Assembly: GCA_045105115.1 (NCBI GenBank)
Contig: JBGCDE010000017.1
Span: forward strand, 9,187-73,186
Direction of reading: 5' to 3'
Length of the DNA: 64,000 nt
Origin: JAUIET01 sp045105115
Lineage (GTDB): Bacteria > Pseudomonadota > Gammaproteobacteria > Pseudomonadales > JAUIET01
The notes beneath the pieces are model-generated. The model had not been told where the DNA came from and made no database searches. It saw nothing but the letters and a program-made list of their open reading frames with translations. A program made the translations under genes and the position numbers. This document shows positions 35,256 through 44,683 of the stretch, one piece after another; within the stretch, counting starts at the first letter, position 1; each line of letters begins with the position of its first letter.

Positions 35256-36335
35256 CTATATCCAGCCCTGCGCTTTAGCTGCGTCTTCCCGCGCCCGCTC
35301 AGGCGAACCCAGCAGCTGCCTGTTAAAGCCAATTCGCTTAAACCAGTAGTGCAGGCCCATAAGATCCGTAAAACCCATACCGCCATGAACCTCTGTAGAG
35401 GTACGCGCTACGAATCGGCCCACTTCTGACAGATGCGCTTTTGCATGACACGCTGTTAGGCGGCTTTCCTCAGGGATCGCGTCAAATGCGTGTGCTGCGT
35501 ACCATACCAAAGAACGGCAGGGTTCAAGGCCAGCCGCCATTTCCGCACACATGTGCTTAACGGCCTGAAAGCTGCCGATCACACGATTGAATTGTTTGCG
35601 TTCTTTGGCGTACTCAACGGCTTTCTCAAGCATGTGCTGTGCGGCACCCAGGGTGTCGGCTGCGAGCATTACGCGCCCAGCGTCCACGAGTTTGCCAACC
35701 AGCTCTGTATCACTGCTTACCAGCTGAGCCGGTGTGTCAGAGAAACGATATTCGGCCATCACCTGCGTATCATCAATTGACCGCAAGCTTTGTCTTTCAA
35801 TGCCGTTGGCACTGCTTTCAATAAGGTACAGCAAATTGTCCGGTCCGCCGATGAGTAGCGCAGTTGCGTTTGGCGCGCCCAGGGCAAACAACACATTACC
35901 TGACAGTTTGCCATTGCTGATGCTCAAGCCCGCGCCGCTTCTTACGCCGGTCTGTTCGCTAAGTGCAACCGCTGCTTGCAAACTGCCGTCAGCAATTGCG
36001 GGTAAATATTGTTGCTTGAGCGATTCGTTCTCACTTCGTGTAAGAGCGATAGCGGCCAGGACGCTGGTAGCTGTGAATGCGACCGGGCTTACATAGCGTC
36101 CTAGCATTTCCTGAACCAGCATTGCATCCAGCAATGACATGCCGAGACCGCCATAGTGTTCGGGAACTAGCAGGCCGGTCACGCCGAGTTCCGCCATACC
36201 CTGCCAGATTGTATCGTCATGTGCAGCGCCGTCTTCAGCTAACTCTCTAACGCGATCCAGTGGGCTAGTGTCTTGCAGAAAACGGTCAACGCTTTCTTGC
36301 AACATGATTTGTTCTTCGCTTAGGCCAAACTCCAT
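35256..36335 (-). CDS. Acyl-CoA dehydrogenase, smaller subunit-type
   Basis: Protein of 359 residues from the ATG at 36335, preceded by AGGAGG; it starts 1 base after the upstream acyl-CoA dehydrogenase gene. Features: FGLSEEQIMLQESVDRFL, LGVTGLLVPEHYGGLGM, VALSEQTGVRSGAGL, KQFNRVIGSFQAVKHMCAEM, and EVHGGMGFTDLMGLHYWFKR. The flavin-binding loop is shortened relative to the classical family, as in the partner subunit of heteromeric acyl-CoA dehydrogenases such as those for steroid side chains (FadE26/27-type). It probably forms a complex with the 402-residue protein next to it and oxidises an acyl-CoA, possibly a sterol or branched substrate. Confidence 0.88.
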   Translation of the reverse strand: MEFGLSEEQIMLQESVDRFLQDTSPLDRVRELAEDGAAHDDTIWQGMAELGVTGLLVPEHYGGLGMSLLDAMLVQEMLGRYVSPVAFTATSVLAAIALTRSENESLKQQYLPAIADGSLQAAVALSEQTGVRSGAGLSISNGKLSGNVLFALGAPNATALLIGGPDNLLYLIESSANGIERQSLRSIDDTQVMAEYRFSDTPAQLVSSDTELVGKLVDAGRVMLAADTLGAAQHMLEKAVEYAKERKQFNRVIGSFQAVKHMCAEMAAGLEPCRSLVWYAAHAFDAIPEESRLTACHAKAHLSEVGRFVARTSTEVHGGMGFTDLMGLHYWFKRIGFNRQLLGSPERAREDAAKAQGWI

Positions 36336-36336
36336 G

Positions 36337-37545
36337 CTATTGACCTCCTGTTGCGGCGGGCGCGGGCTTGGGTTCTCTAGGCATATCCAGCCCCCGTTCG
36401 GAAATAATATTTTTCTGAATTTGCGCGGTGCCACCGCCAATAATCAGCCCTAGATCAAACATATACATTCGTTGCCAATCACCGCGTGCGCGAATGTGTT
36501 CACTGTCGTTGTACAGAATGCCAAGTTCGCCATAACAATCAATCGCAAGTGCGGCCAGCTGATGATTAAGCTCGCAACCTTTCAGTTTCACAATCAAGCG
36601 AGCAATACCGGCGCTCTTTCCTTGCAGCGAAGCCGTTAACAAGCGCAGACCGTTAAACTGCATGGCCAACACCTCACTTTGCAATGTCAAAAGGCGGTCG
36701 CGCAACATGGGGTTGTCCATAAGGCGCAAGCCATCAATCGTTTCTTCCTGCATCAACTTAACAATTCTGCTTAAGCGGGTGCTGGCGGCATTAGGGTCAC
36801 CCAGCATGCCGCGCTCGTGTTTCAGAGTTGCGTTGGCAACCATCCAACCGGCACCACGTGGCCCAACGATGCTGCTTTGTGGTACGCGCACGTCGGTAAA
36901 AAATACTTCGTTAAATTCTGCTTGGCCTGTCATTGTATTGAGTGGGCGTACTTCAACACCTGGTGTATTCATTGAAAACAAAAGATAGGATATGCCTTTG
37001 TGTTTCGGCGCGTCTGGTTCTGTGCGTACCAGGCAGAAAATCATATCGGCTTCGTGCGCGGTGCTGGTCCAGATTTTCTGGCCATTGATAATGAAGTCAT
37101 CACCGTCTTCAGTGGCTTTGGTTTGCAGATTTGCAAGATCTGACCCGGCGCCTGGTTCAGAATAGCCCTGGCACCAAAGTACTTCGCCGCTCAGCGTTTT
37201 TTGAATCCATTGTTCTTTCTGCTCTTCAGTACCCATTTCAAGCAAAGTTGGCACCAGCATCGACACACCCTGACCGGCCAAACCACCCGGCGCACCAGCG
37301 CGAGTAAATTCTTCTGCCGTTATGCGCGATTCCAGTATATTAGCCTCACCACCATGCCCACCGTATTCTTTAGGAATAGTGCGCGCCGTATAACCACGCT
37401 CTATTAGCAGAGCCTGCCAATGCTTTTGCTCATCAGTAGGGCGACCCATCCTTGTTCGTTTTGGCCAAACGTCTTTATGACTTTCCAGAAAGTCTTTTAC
37501 TTGCTGACGGTAGCTGTCGTACTCAGCGCTATAAGCTAAATCCAT
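36337..37545 (-). CDS. Acyl-CoA dehydrogenase, larger partner
   Basis: Protein of 402 residues with the acyl-CoA dehydrogenase fold: IPKEYGGHGGEANILE, WCQGYSEPGAGSDLANLQT (flavin and substrate loop), DDFIINGQKIWTS, GWMVANATLKHERG and C-terminal GGGTAQIQKNIISERGL. The sequence matches the FadE17/FadE28-like group often found as one half of alpha2beta2 enzymes. Adjacent, same direction and one base from the second acyl-CoA dehydrogenase gene, so the two are co-expressed and likely associate. The SDR gene starts 73 bases away in the opposite direction. Confidence 0.9.
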   Translation of the reverse strand: MDLAYSAEYDSYRQQVKDFLESHKDVWPKRTRMGRPTDEQKHWQALLIERGYTARTIPKEYGGHGGEANILESRITAEEFTRAGAPGGLAGQGVSMLVPTLLEMGTEEQKEQWIQKTLSGEVLWCQGYSEPGAGSDLANLQTKATEDGDDFIINGQKIWTSTAHEADMIFCLVRTEPDAPKHKGISYLLFSMNTPGVEVRPLNTMTGQAEFNEVFFTDVRVPQSSIVGPRGAGWMVANATLKHERGMLGDPNAASTRLSRIVKLMQEETIDGLRLMDNPMLRDRLLTLQSEVLAMQFNGLRLLTASLQGKSAGIARLIVKLKGCELNHQLAALAIDCYGELGILYNDSEHIRARGDWQRMYMFDLGLIIGGGTAQIQKNIISERGLDMPREPKPAPAATGGQ

Positions 37546-37618
37546 TCTTCAATCTGCACTCAAATTAAAAAAACAGGTTACCATGTTTGCTACAGAAACA
37601 GATTATTAAGGAAGTGCG

Positions 37619-38434
37619 ATGTCCAGATTTGAGGGTGCAAGTGTTGTTGTGACGGGCGGTGCAAGTGGTATTGGTGAAGCCACTGTACGAGGCATTGTCA
37701 GTGAAGGTGGTCAGGTGGTGATTGCTGATTTACAGCAAGAGCTTGGCAATGCGCTGGTTAGCGAACTGGGAGATGCCGTACGATTTCACGAAACTGATGT
37801 CACCAAAGAATCAGATATCGCCGCGGCGATTGCAATCGCACAGAAAGAATTCGGTCCGCTTACCGGAATGGTAAACAACGCAGGCATTGTAGGCGCCATT
37901 GGTTCTATCATGGAAACCACTGCAGAGGCCTACGACCGCACCATGGACATTCTGGCTCGTGGCGTATTTCTGGGTATCAAACACGCAGCGCTTGCCATGC
38001 GTGACCAGGGCAAGGGTTCGATTGTTTCTCTGGCCAGCACAGCGGGCGTTATCGGCGGTTTGGGCCCCCACGTATACACCATGGCAAAGCATGGCGTTGT
38101 GGGCATTACCAAATCCGCGGCCAGTGAGTTAGCGGCTTACGGCATTCGCGTAAATGCGATAGCACCCGGTGGTACGGTGACTCCTATGACAGCGGCGCTT
38201 ACTGATAACGATAAAGATGCCATTGCGCAGTCTATAGCGAATGATTCACCTCTGGGTTTTGCTGCAATGCCTGAAGACATGGCAGCGGGTATCTTATTTG
38301 CGTTGAGTAATGACTCGCGTTACATGACGGGTCACACCTTGGTTATTGATGCGGGTGAAACAACCGGGCCCAAGCAGGCACCGTTTTTTGCAGCTGAGGC
38401 CGAGGTGATGTTGCATGCTGGGCAGCGGGAGTGA
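37619..38434 (+). CDS. Short-chain dehydrogenase/reductase
   Basis: Protein of 271 residues, classical SDR: cofactor motif TGGASGIG near 12-19, acidic residue in IADL favouring NAD, NNAG near 87, catalytic Ser in LASTAG and YTMAK near 151-155. It reversibly oxidises a hydroxyl group of an unknown substrate. AAGG lies upstream of the ATG. It is transcribed away from the acyl-CoA dehydrogenase pair and followed by two palindromic elements. A beta-oxidation or steroid-type hydroxy-acyl substrate fits the neighbourhood but is not shown. Confidence 0.92.
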   Translation: MSRFEGASVVVTGGASGIGEATVRGIVSEGGQVVIADLQQELGNALVSELGDAVRFHETDVTKESDIAAAIAIAQKEFGPLTGMVNNAGIVGAIGSIMETTAEAYDRTMDILARGVFLGIKHAALAMRDQGKGSIVSLASTAGVIGGLGPHVYTMAKHGVVGITKSAASELAAYGIRVNAIAPGGTVTPMTAALTDNDKDAIAQSIANDSPLGFAAMPEDMAAGILFALSNDSRYMTGHTLVIDAGETTGPKQAPFFAAEAEVMLHAGQRE

Positions 38435-38478
38435 TTTTTTGGTTTGCTCGATCGCTGATAGTGATTGGCTCAAGCGTC

Positions 38479-38601
38479 GAGACCGGCTTTGGTTCGAGAG
38501 TCGACTAGCAAGACACGCCGTGAATCCATCCATGGAGGCTTGTGTTCGAGGTCCCTCTCTCACACAGTCTTGCTAGTCGACTCTCAAACCAAAGCCTACG
38601 T
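38479..38601 (+). repeat. Palindromic intergenic element, copy 2
   Basis: Arms 38487-38514 and 38567-38594 are 28 bases with one mismatch. The small inner hairpin is TCCATCCATGGA in place of TACATCCATGTA in copy 1, and the second hairpin has GAGG...CTCTC in place of GGGG...CCCTC: both differences keep pairing. Ends GACCGGC and GCCTACGT match copy 1. With copy 3 it fills most of the 363-base gap between convergent genes. Confidence 0.9.
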
Positions 38602-38636
38602 ACTAATTTTTAGCTTCTAGATTTTGATTGTGGCAC

Positions 38637-38757
38637 GGAGGTGTTGAACCAAATAACGGTAACCGGGACTGTTTGAGACAGGATGTCGAAAACCAAGCCC
38701 CCATGGATGGGTTCACGGCGTGTCCCGGTTACCGTTATTTGGTTTAACACCGGTCCT
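38637..38757 (-). repeat. Palindromic intergenic element, copy 3, opposite orientation
   Basis: Arms 38641-38669 and 38722-38750 are 29 bases with a single G/T wobble. The stem sequence is unrelated to the other copies, while the inner loop region read on the minus strand (ACACGCCGTGAA, CCCATCCATGGG, GGCTTG) matches them. The inner second hairpin is GACATCCTGTC. It begins about 35 bases after copy 2 and points the other way. Confidence 0.88.
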
Positions 38758-38797
38758 TAGAATGGAGAAAGAGCTACTCAAAAATTGCCATCAAATT

Positions 38798-39310
38798 TCA
38801 AGGCCTCTTACGATTATCAGTACGATAAACCGCATCATCCTGTCGCCCACCACGCAGTGTCGCGGGCGTTTCCTCAAAAAACGTTTCACGAGTAGGCTCG
38901 GTTCTACACCAGTCCGCACGTTCACTTCGATATGCAATTTTCCAAACACCGTCACGTCGCTCATAACGATCAATATAACGCCCCGCAATGATTACATCGT
39001 CAAAGCCTGATTCGCTTTTCACTTTATGAAACGCATTGAAATACACCTCACCAAAAGCCTGATCGCCGTCAATGTCGATCAGTACGTTGCCAATCATATG
39101 CTGGTTTGCCTCGTGGTCTTTAAGCGCACCCATCGCGAATTCCACAAATTCATAAGGTGTTGCGTCGCAAATGCCATATTCGCACCAACCATCTTCATGA
39201 AACACCGAACGTAACAGTTCAGCATCCAGTCGGTCCAAGCCGCGCATATAGTTGGCGACCAATTCATAAATGTCTTGCTTTGCAATCAAGGACTCTATGG
39301 TATTGCTCAT
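38798..39310 (-). CDS. SnoaL-like (NTF2-fold) protein
   Basis: Protein of 170 residues of the SnoaL_4 type: KQDIYELVANYMRGLDRLD, LLRSVFHEDG, QHMIGNVLIDIDGDQAFGEVYF, and GRYIDRYERRDGVWKIAYR. These folds are small cone-shaped isomerase, dehydratase or accessory subunits, and in Rieske clusters such proteins are often annotated as the small (beta) subunit-like partner of ring hydroxylases. It lies 12 bases after a paralogue and near the divergent Rieske oxygenase gene, so it probably acts on the same substrate. Confidence 0.83.
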   Translation of the reverse strand: MSNTIESLIAKQDIYELVANYMRGLDRLDAELLRSVFHEDGWCEYGICDATPYEFVEFAMGALKDHEANQHMIGNVLIDIDGDQAFGEVYFNAFHKVKSESGFDDVIIAGRYIDRYERRDGVWKIAYRSERADWCRTEPTRETFFEETPATLRGGRQDDAVYRTDNRKRP

Positions 39311-39322
39311 GTCGGTTTCCGT

Positions 39323-39853
39323 TTAATTATTAGAAAAATGGGCGTGCGATGGGTCAGCTTCGCTGTGGGCGCCTTTAGCCATTGCCACGAAGGCTTCACT
39401 GCCACGTTCATCAACAACATCAACAGTTCGGCTCCAGTCAATCACAACCCGCCGGTGCTTCATTTTCCAAACACCGTCTCGCTTCTCCAAAGTGTCTAGA
39501 TAGCGACCAGCAAACTGCATCTCTTGCTTGGCGCCGATAAACAAATGGTCTGCATTCACGCAAGACTCGCAATTGGCCAGGTCATTGCCGTCAAAGGCTA
39601 TCAAAGTGTTGCCTATGCAATGGCGAGTTAACTCGTAGGTTCCTGCCAGTGCTTGCATCACCAGTTCTGCGAACTGGTGCGCAGAGCCAACAAATGTGCC
39701 GTAATCTACCTCGGCGTCTGACCAGTAGCAGCTCTTAAGGGTACTTTCTTCCACCCGATCGAGGCCGCGGCTATGCAATGCCAGCACTTCCCCAATCGCA
39801 ATGCGATCAGCCACTTGCTGTGCGTTTGGCACCTTCCCAACATTGGCTAACAT
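39323..39853 (-). CDS. SnoaL-like (NTF2-fold) protein
   Basis: Protein of 176 residues from the ATG at 39853 with GGAG 8-11 bases upstream; the longer reading from 39967 would overlap the divergent Rieske gene. It has the SnoaL_4 pattern: RIAIGEVLALHSRGLDRVEE, LKSCYWSDAEVDYG, RHCIGNTLIAFDG, GRYLDTLEKRDGVWKM. Paralogue of the downstream gene. The 87-base divergent spacer to the Rieske gene probably holds promoters for both directions. Confidence 0.83.
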   Translation of the reverse strand: MLANVGKVPNAQQVADRIAIGEVLALHSRGLDRVEESTLKSCYWSDAEVDYGTFVGSAHQFAELVMQALAGTYELTRHCIGNTLIAFDGNDLANCESCVNADHLFIGAKQEMQFAGRYLDTLEKRDGVWKMKHRRVVIDWSRTVDVVDERGSEAFVAMAKGAHSEADPSHAHFSNN

Positions 39854-39940
39854 ATCCGGCTCTCCGCTTCGTCTTCTCTTGCATTTACAGGGTATTGCAG
39901 TACATACTAAAAAACAATCAGGTCTGACTGTATTAGTTGA

Positions 39941-41350
39941 GTGATTGTGGCAGAAAACGATAAACAACGTGGTTCAGCGAGAGCGCCCGGTCCAACGGTT
40001 GCCGATGTATTTGCTACCGACAAGCATGCCGTGCCAGCACCATTGCTGGAATCCAGCTATGAATTTATAGGCGATAAAGACATCCCTGTCTCACGCTATT
40101 TCTCGCCTGAATACTTTGATCTTGAAATGCAAAAGCTTTGGCCCAAGTCCTGGCAGTGGGCATGCAGGGAAGAGCATGTTCCTGATGTGGGTGACACTTA
40201 TGTATACGACGTTGGTGTGTACTCCGTTATTGTTGTGCGCTCTTCAGAAGATTCTATTCAGGCATTTCTAAACAGCTGCACCCATCGCGGAACGCGAATT
40301 CTTGCTGCTGAAGGCAGTGGTTACAGCGCTGGTTTCAAGTGCCCGTTTCACGGCTGGTCGTGGAAGCTCGATGGGCAGATTGATAACATTCCAGGGCGCT
40401 GGGACTTTCCGCACGTTTGTGCAGAGAATCATAATCTGCAGTCAGTTCAATGCGAACTCTGGGGCGGTTTTGTGTTCATAAACATGGACCCGGATGCGCC
40501 ACCTTTTGACGAACACATCGATTGTCTAAAAGAACATTTTTCGCATTTCCCGCTCGATAGACGCCGGATCAAAGTGCATGTGGAAAAAACCTTGCCAGCT
40601 AATTGGAAAGCCGCGCAAGAAGCTTTTCTAGAGGCCTACCACAACATAGAAACCCACGATGCACCCAACGGTGCTAATACCCAATACGATGTGTTTGGGA
40701 AATACCTGAGTCGGTTTATTCACAATATAGGCACTTATAGCATCGAATCTCTGGCGGACTATGATTCCGAAAAATGGGGTGTTACTGCGCTTAGCGAGCA
40801 AGAGCAATTTGCTTCTATGGTGAGTTTTAGTGGCGCAGATCGACAATTAGCAGAAGGCGAAACCGCAAGAAGCGCGGTTGCGGAAGGTATGCGCAGCAGT
40901 TTTGGCGACGCCTTAGGCGTTGACTTCTCCTCTGTGAGTGACGCCTTAATGCTTGACTCTATCGAATATCACTTGTTTCCTAACATGTTTATATTTCCCG
41001 GTGTCAGCATACCCATGGTGTATCGCTTTCGACCGAATGGTGTTGATGTCGATAGCTGTTTGTTCGACGTATTAATCTTAGAGCCACTTGCCGACGGCGA
41101 TACCCATCCTGAGCCACCCGACGTCATCAAGCTAAGCGTAGAGCAATCCTATACTGAGGCTGAAGAAATGGCCTGGCTCGCCCCGGTATATGACCAAGAC
41201 ACGGGCAATCTGCAACAACAGCAACAAGGGTTTAAAACAAGTCGTAAGCCTGGCATTACCTTGGGTAATTATCAGGAAGCGCGAATTCGCCGAATTCACA
41301 TGACGCTGGATGAATTTCTGGGTGCCGAAGGCGGCTCGATAAGTTCATGA
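39941..41350 (+). CDS. Rieske aromatic ring-hydroxylating oxygenase, alpha subunit
   Basis: Protein of 469 residues. The Rieske [2Fe-2S] ligands are in NSCTHRG near 112 and CPFHGW near 134. The mononuclear iron site is in EAFLEAYHNIETHD with the two histidines, and a distal carboxylate follows near MLDSIEYH. It hydroxylates or demethylates an organic substrate with O2 and electrons from a ferredoxin. The start is a GTG at 39941 or 39947. The stop overlaps the ferredoxin gene by 4 bases (ATGA), which makes an oxygenase-ferredoxin pair. No reductase gene is in this cluster. Confidence 0.93.
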   Translation: MIVAENDKQRGSARAPGPTVADVFATDKHAVPAPLLESSYEFIGDKDIPVSRYFSPEYFDLEMQKLWPKSWQWACREEHVPDVGDTYVYDVGVYSVIVVRSSEDSIQAFLNSCTHRGTRILAAEGSGYSAGFKCPFHGWSWKLDGQIDNIPGRWDFPHVCAENHNLQSVQCELWGGFVFINMDPDAPPFDEHIDCLKEHFSHFPLDRRRIKVHVEKTLPANWKAAQEAFLEAYHNIETHDAPNGANTQYDVFGKYLSRFIHNIGTYSIESLADYDSEKWGVTALSEQEQFASMVSFSGADRQLAEGETARSAVAEGMRSSFGDALGVDFSSVSDALMLDSIEYHLFPNMFIFPGVSIPMVYRFRPNGVDVDSCLFDVLILEPLADGDTHPEPPDVIKLSVEQSYTEAEEMAWLAPVYDQDTGNLQQQQQGFKTSRKPGITLGNYQEARIRRIHMTLDEFLGAEGGSISS

Positions 41351-41667
41351 GTGGTAGAACACCTTACAAGGCGGCTCGTTGCTCCGACATCGCGCTTGGA
41401 AAAACGCAAGCGGTTGATTTGGCGGGTGAAGATGTTTTGCTATGCCACACCAAAGAAGGTTTTTTTGCCGTCAGCAATTTGTGCTCGCACGCCGCTGCAA
41501 AATTATGCGACGGAAAACTCAAAGGTATGCGATTGCTTTGCCCATTGCATGGCGCGGCGTTTGACGTGCGAGACGGTAGTGCGCTGTCTCGGCCAGCATC
41601 GAAACCGATACAAACGTTTGAAACTGTGGTTGAGGGTGACGATGTGCTGGTGTTTCTAAATGAGTGA
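41347..41667 (+). CDS. Rieske-type [2Fe-2S] ferredoxin
   Basis: Protein of 106 residues with the two Rieske binding segments, NLCSHAAAKLCDG near 46 and CPLHGAAFDVRDG near 66, typical of the small ferredoxins that deliver electrons to ring-hydroxylating oxygenases. It is translationally coupled to the oxygenase gene before it and lies 33 bases before a second oxygenase gene, so it could serve both. No reductase is visible near. Confidence 0.92.
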   Translation: MSGRTPYKAARCSDIALGKTQAVDLAGEDVLLCHTKEGFFAVSNLCSHAAAKLCDGKLKGMRLLCPLHGAAFDVRDGSALSRPASKPIQTFETVVEGDDVLVFLNE

Positions 41668-41700
41668 GTCGTTCATAGGGTCGCAATAAGGTTAATACGA

Positions 41701-43047
41701 ATGGCACAAACCACCATTGAAGAATCGTTTAGCCGCGAAAACAAACCAGACATTTTGGCACGCACGCCCGAGCGCGCGCAGCTTGATAAAACCCGTTATA
41801 CATCATCCGAATTTCTTGAGAGAGAGTGGGACTCTGTATGGAGCAGAGCCTGGTTATTTGCAGGTCTACTCAGTGATCTTGCTGAAAACGGCGACTACTT
41901 TGTTTACGAAGTCGGACGCGAATCGATTGTGGTGTTGCGCGATGATAAAGAACAGCTTCGGGCGTTTTATAACGTATGCCAGCATCGAGGAAATCGACTG
42001 CTCACTAATGAGTGCGGGTCGCTAAAACGTTTTACCTGTCCCTACCATGGCTGGAGCTATGAGCTTAGTGGTGAATTGAAAGAGGTACCTGACGCCGAAC
42101 GGTTTTGCCCGGCCATAGATCCGCAAGAACGCTCTTTGAAACCCGTTCTGTTGGAACAATGGGCTGGCATGATATGGTTGAACCTTGATCCGAACGCAGA
42201 TCCACTTGATGAATTTCTTGGCCAGATCAAGGAACAGTTGGAGCCCTATCATTTTGAGAAAATGGTGTTGAGCGAACACCAAACAGTCTCGATTGATGCG
42301 AATTGGAAAACTGTTCGCGATAATTTTCTTGAGCAATACCACGTCGATTTTATACACCCACAGCATGCGAGCTTCGTAGACTGCTGCAATTCAACAAACT
42401 TGCTTTGGCCTCTTGGACACTCAGCCAGCAAGGTTGAAGGGTTTGTTACTAACTCGAGGTATCCCATTCCTGAGACAACACCACCTCATCTTGTGCCCGC
42501 ATTACAGGGTTTGGGCCTTGACCCAGCTGAGTTCGATGGGCGTATTAATGAGATACGCAACACTGTTCAGTTGCGCAAGAGAGAATTGGGTGCTGACTTT
42601 GAAGTAGACTTCAGTGGCTTAACAGACGACCAGCTAAGCGACGTCTGGCAATTCGATCTTTTCCCGAACACGTTTATGACCATACAGGCCGAAGAATTGT
42701 GGATCTTTGGGCCACGGCCACATGCCAGCGACGCCAACCGCTGTTACTTTGATAAGCTTACTTTGCAGTTGCCCATTGAAGCCGGGTGCAATAAGCAAGG
42801 AATAAGTTTAGCGCCCGGGCTCACAGTCAGTCGCGAAGATGAGCGACCTGAGCACGACGTATTTACCAGTGCCGATGTTGTTAGCGGCCGTAAAAGTTTA
42901 ACAATAACGATCGACCAAGATATTGAGTATTTACCAGATATGCAGTCGGGACTGCATTCACGTGGATTCGACTGTGCCGTGCTCAATGAAGATGAAGTAC
43001 GCCTGCAGCACTTTCACGACTGGCTAGACCACTGGATGAACCAGTAG
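41701..43047 (+). CDS. Rieske oxygenase, alpha subunit (second)
   Basis: Protein of 448 residues with Rieske ligands in NVCQHRGNRLL near 92 and CPYHGWSYEL near 114, and a mononuclear iron site in NFLEQYHVDFIHPQH. The overall pattern (YTSSEFLEREWDSVWSRAWLFAG) resembles the group that includes glycine-betaine/choline and phenylpropionate-type oxygenases. It is only distantly similar to the first oxygenase, so this is not a recent duplication. AAGG precedes the ATG. The downstream aldehyde dehydrogenase could use the aldehyde released by an oxidative demethylation or side-chain hydroxylation. Confidence 0.92.
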   Translation: MAQTTIEESFSRENKPDILARTPERAQLDKTRYTSSEFLEREWDSVWSRAWLFAGLLSDLAENGDYFVYEVGRESIVVLRDDKEQLRAFYNVCQHRGNRLLTNECGSLKRFTCPYHGWSYELSGELKEVPDAERFCPAIDPQERSLKPVLLEQWAGMIWLNLDPNADPLDEFLGQIKEQLEPYHFEKMVLSEHQTVSIDANWKTVRDNFLEQYHVDFIHPQHASFVDCCNSTNLLWPLGHSASKVEGFVTNSRYPIPETTPPHLVPALQGLGLDPAEFDGRINEIRNTVQLRKRELGADFEVDFSGLTDDQLSDVWQFDLFPNTFMTIQAEELWIFGPRPHASDANRCYFDKLTLQLPIEAGCNKQGISLAPGLTVSREDERPEHDVFTSADVVSGRKSLTITIDQDIEYLPDMQSGLHSRGFDCAVLNEDEVRLQHFHDWLDHWMNQ

Positions 43048-43087
43048 CGACATCGAAATAAACTACCCCATTGATAAGGATGAAATT

Positions 43088-44431
43088 ATGAATGCAACCG
43101 CCCCAGTATTAACCAGCGCAGATGTGCAAAGTACTTTTGACATGCAATCAAGCAAGCAGTGGGAACTGCGTAAAAGCACTGTAGAACAGCGAATTGCCAG
43201 GTTGCAAAGCCTGAAGTCGGCGATACAGTCGAAAGAGCAGGCCGTGATGGATGCCTTGTATGCCGACCTTCGAAAAGACGAGGCAGGGGCGCGTACAGAA
43301 CTTGATGCCTGTTATCACGAAATCGACGATGCGATTGCCAATCTGGCCGAATGGACCAAATCAGTGACCGTGCAAACCTCACCACCGTTCGCAGAAGCCA
43401 GCGCCAAAATGGTGTATGAAGCGCGCGGTATTATTCTAATTTTTGGCCCATGGAATTTTCCATTCAGCTTGTTGTTTCAGCCCTTGGTGTCTGCAATTGC
43501 TGCGGGTAACTGCGCCATTTTGAAGCCCAATGAAATGGCGGCACACATCAGCGTGGTCAGCGCTAATATTGTCCGTGAAACGTTTGACCCTGCTGAAGTG
43601 GCGGTGTTTGAAGGGGGCGTAGACCTAGCCAATGAAATGCTGGCCTTACCCGTGGATCATATCTTCTTCACAGGCAGCCCAGCAGTCGGAAAAATTGTTA
43701 TGTCAGCCGCAGCCAAAAACCTGACGTCAGTCACTTTGGAGTTAGGCGGCAAGAACCCTGTAGTGGTTGATAAAAACGCCGACATTCAAGCAGCTGCCGG
43801 TAACGTTGCGTTCTTTCGAAATATGAATAGTGGCCAAGTCTGTTTGTGCCCGGAAAATATATGGGTGCATGAAGACAGCAAAGACGAATTCATTGCGGTG
43901 GCGCAAGGTACTTATCAAGCCATGTTCTATGAAGACGGCGTTCTGAATAATGACGTACAAGGCAAAATCATAGATGAGCGTAACCTGGCACGTATTAAGG
44001 GTTATCTTGATGATGCCAAGGAAAAAGGCGCGAACGTAGTCTGTGGTGGTGAAGTAGACCAAAACACCCTATCAGTTCACCCAACTATTCTGACCGGTGT
44101 ACCAGAGAACGCGAAAATTCTGGCGGAAGAAGTATTTGGCCCCATTTTGTCTGTGTTTACTTACAGTGATATCAGTGAGGTTTATGAGGCTTTGCACAAG
44201 CAACCCAAGCCACTGGCACTGTATGTATTTTCAAATGACGATGCCTTCGTTGAAGACGTGCTAGCGAACACTAGCTCGGGTGGCGTGACTGTGAATGGCT
44301 GCATCATGCATTGCGCAGAGCCTAATCTGCCGTTTGGTGGTGTTAATAACAGCGGTATGGGGCGGTATCACAGCATTCATGGGTTTAAAGAGCTTTCCCA
44401 TGAACGAGCTGTGCTTTCGATGCCTGGCTAA
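43088..44431 (+). CDS. Aldehyde dehydrogenase, class 3-like
   Basis: Protein of 447 residues with FGPWNFPFSLLFQPLVSAI, KPNEMA, FTGSPAVGK, catalytic Glu in TLELGGKNP near 221 and the catalytic cysteine in NSGQVCLCPEN near 255. The length and lack of the N-terminal extension fit the short class 3 / coniferyl-aldehyde type. It oxidises an aldehyde to the acid with NAD(P). AAGGA lies upstream of the ATG, and the gene follows the Rieske oxygenase by 40 bases, so one transcript is likely. The 252 bases after it contain no convincing gene. Confidence 0.92.
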   Translation: MNATAPVLTSADVQSTFDMQSSKQWELRKSTVEQRIARLQSLKSAIQSKEQAVMDALYADLRKDEAGARTELDACYHEIDDAIANLAEWTKSVTVQTSPPFAEASAKMVYEARGIILIFGPWNFPFSLLFQPLVSAIAAGNCAILKPNEMAAHISVVSANIVRETFDPAEVAVFEGGVDLANEMLALPVDHIFFTGSPAVGKIVMSAAAKNLTSVTLELGGKNPVVVDKNADIQAAAGNVAFFRNMNSGQVCLCPENIWVHEDSKDEFIAVAQGTYQAMFYEDGVLNNDVQGKIIDERNLARIKGYLDDAKEKGANVVCGGEVDQNTLSVHPTILTGVPENAKILAEEVFGPILSVFTYSDISEVYEALHKQPKPLALYVFSNDDAFVEDVLANTSSGGVTVNGCIMHCAEPNLPFGGVNNSGMGRYHSIHGFKELSHERAVLSMPG

Positions 44432-44683
44432 TTAACAGCGTAATCGCTGGCTGCGTGCAGGTATGCACACCGGCCGAACTTACTTGCAGGCAGCTGATAG
44501 CTGTTCATTCTGGTATTATGTGAGGCTGGCGCGGTCAGCGCTAGCTTTGCGGGTACTCTTCGTAAATATGATGCGTAACTACTCTGCCTTTATCTCGCAG
44601 ATACCGACCCACTATTGCATTAGCAACGTCATTTTCTGGAACGAATTTTGATCGATTTTCGCAATTCTATTCTTTCACCTCGT

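Noticed and set aside
44463..44651. A 62-residue plus-strand ORF before the RND adaptor gene
   Set aside because: It has no ribosome binding site or family resemblance and ends inside the possible TTG start region of the adaptor; probably chance.
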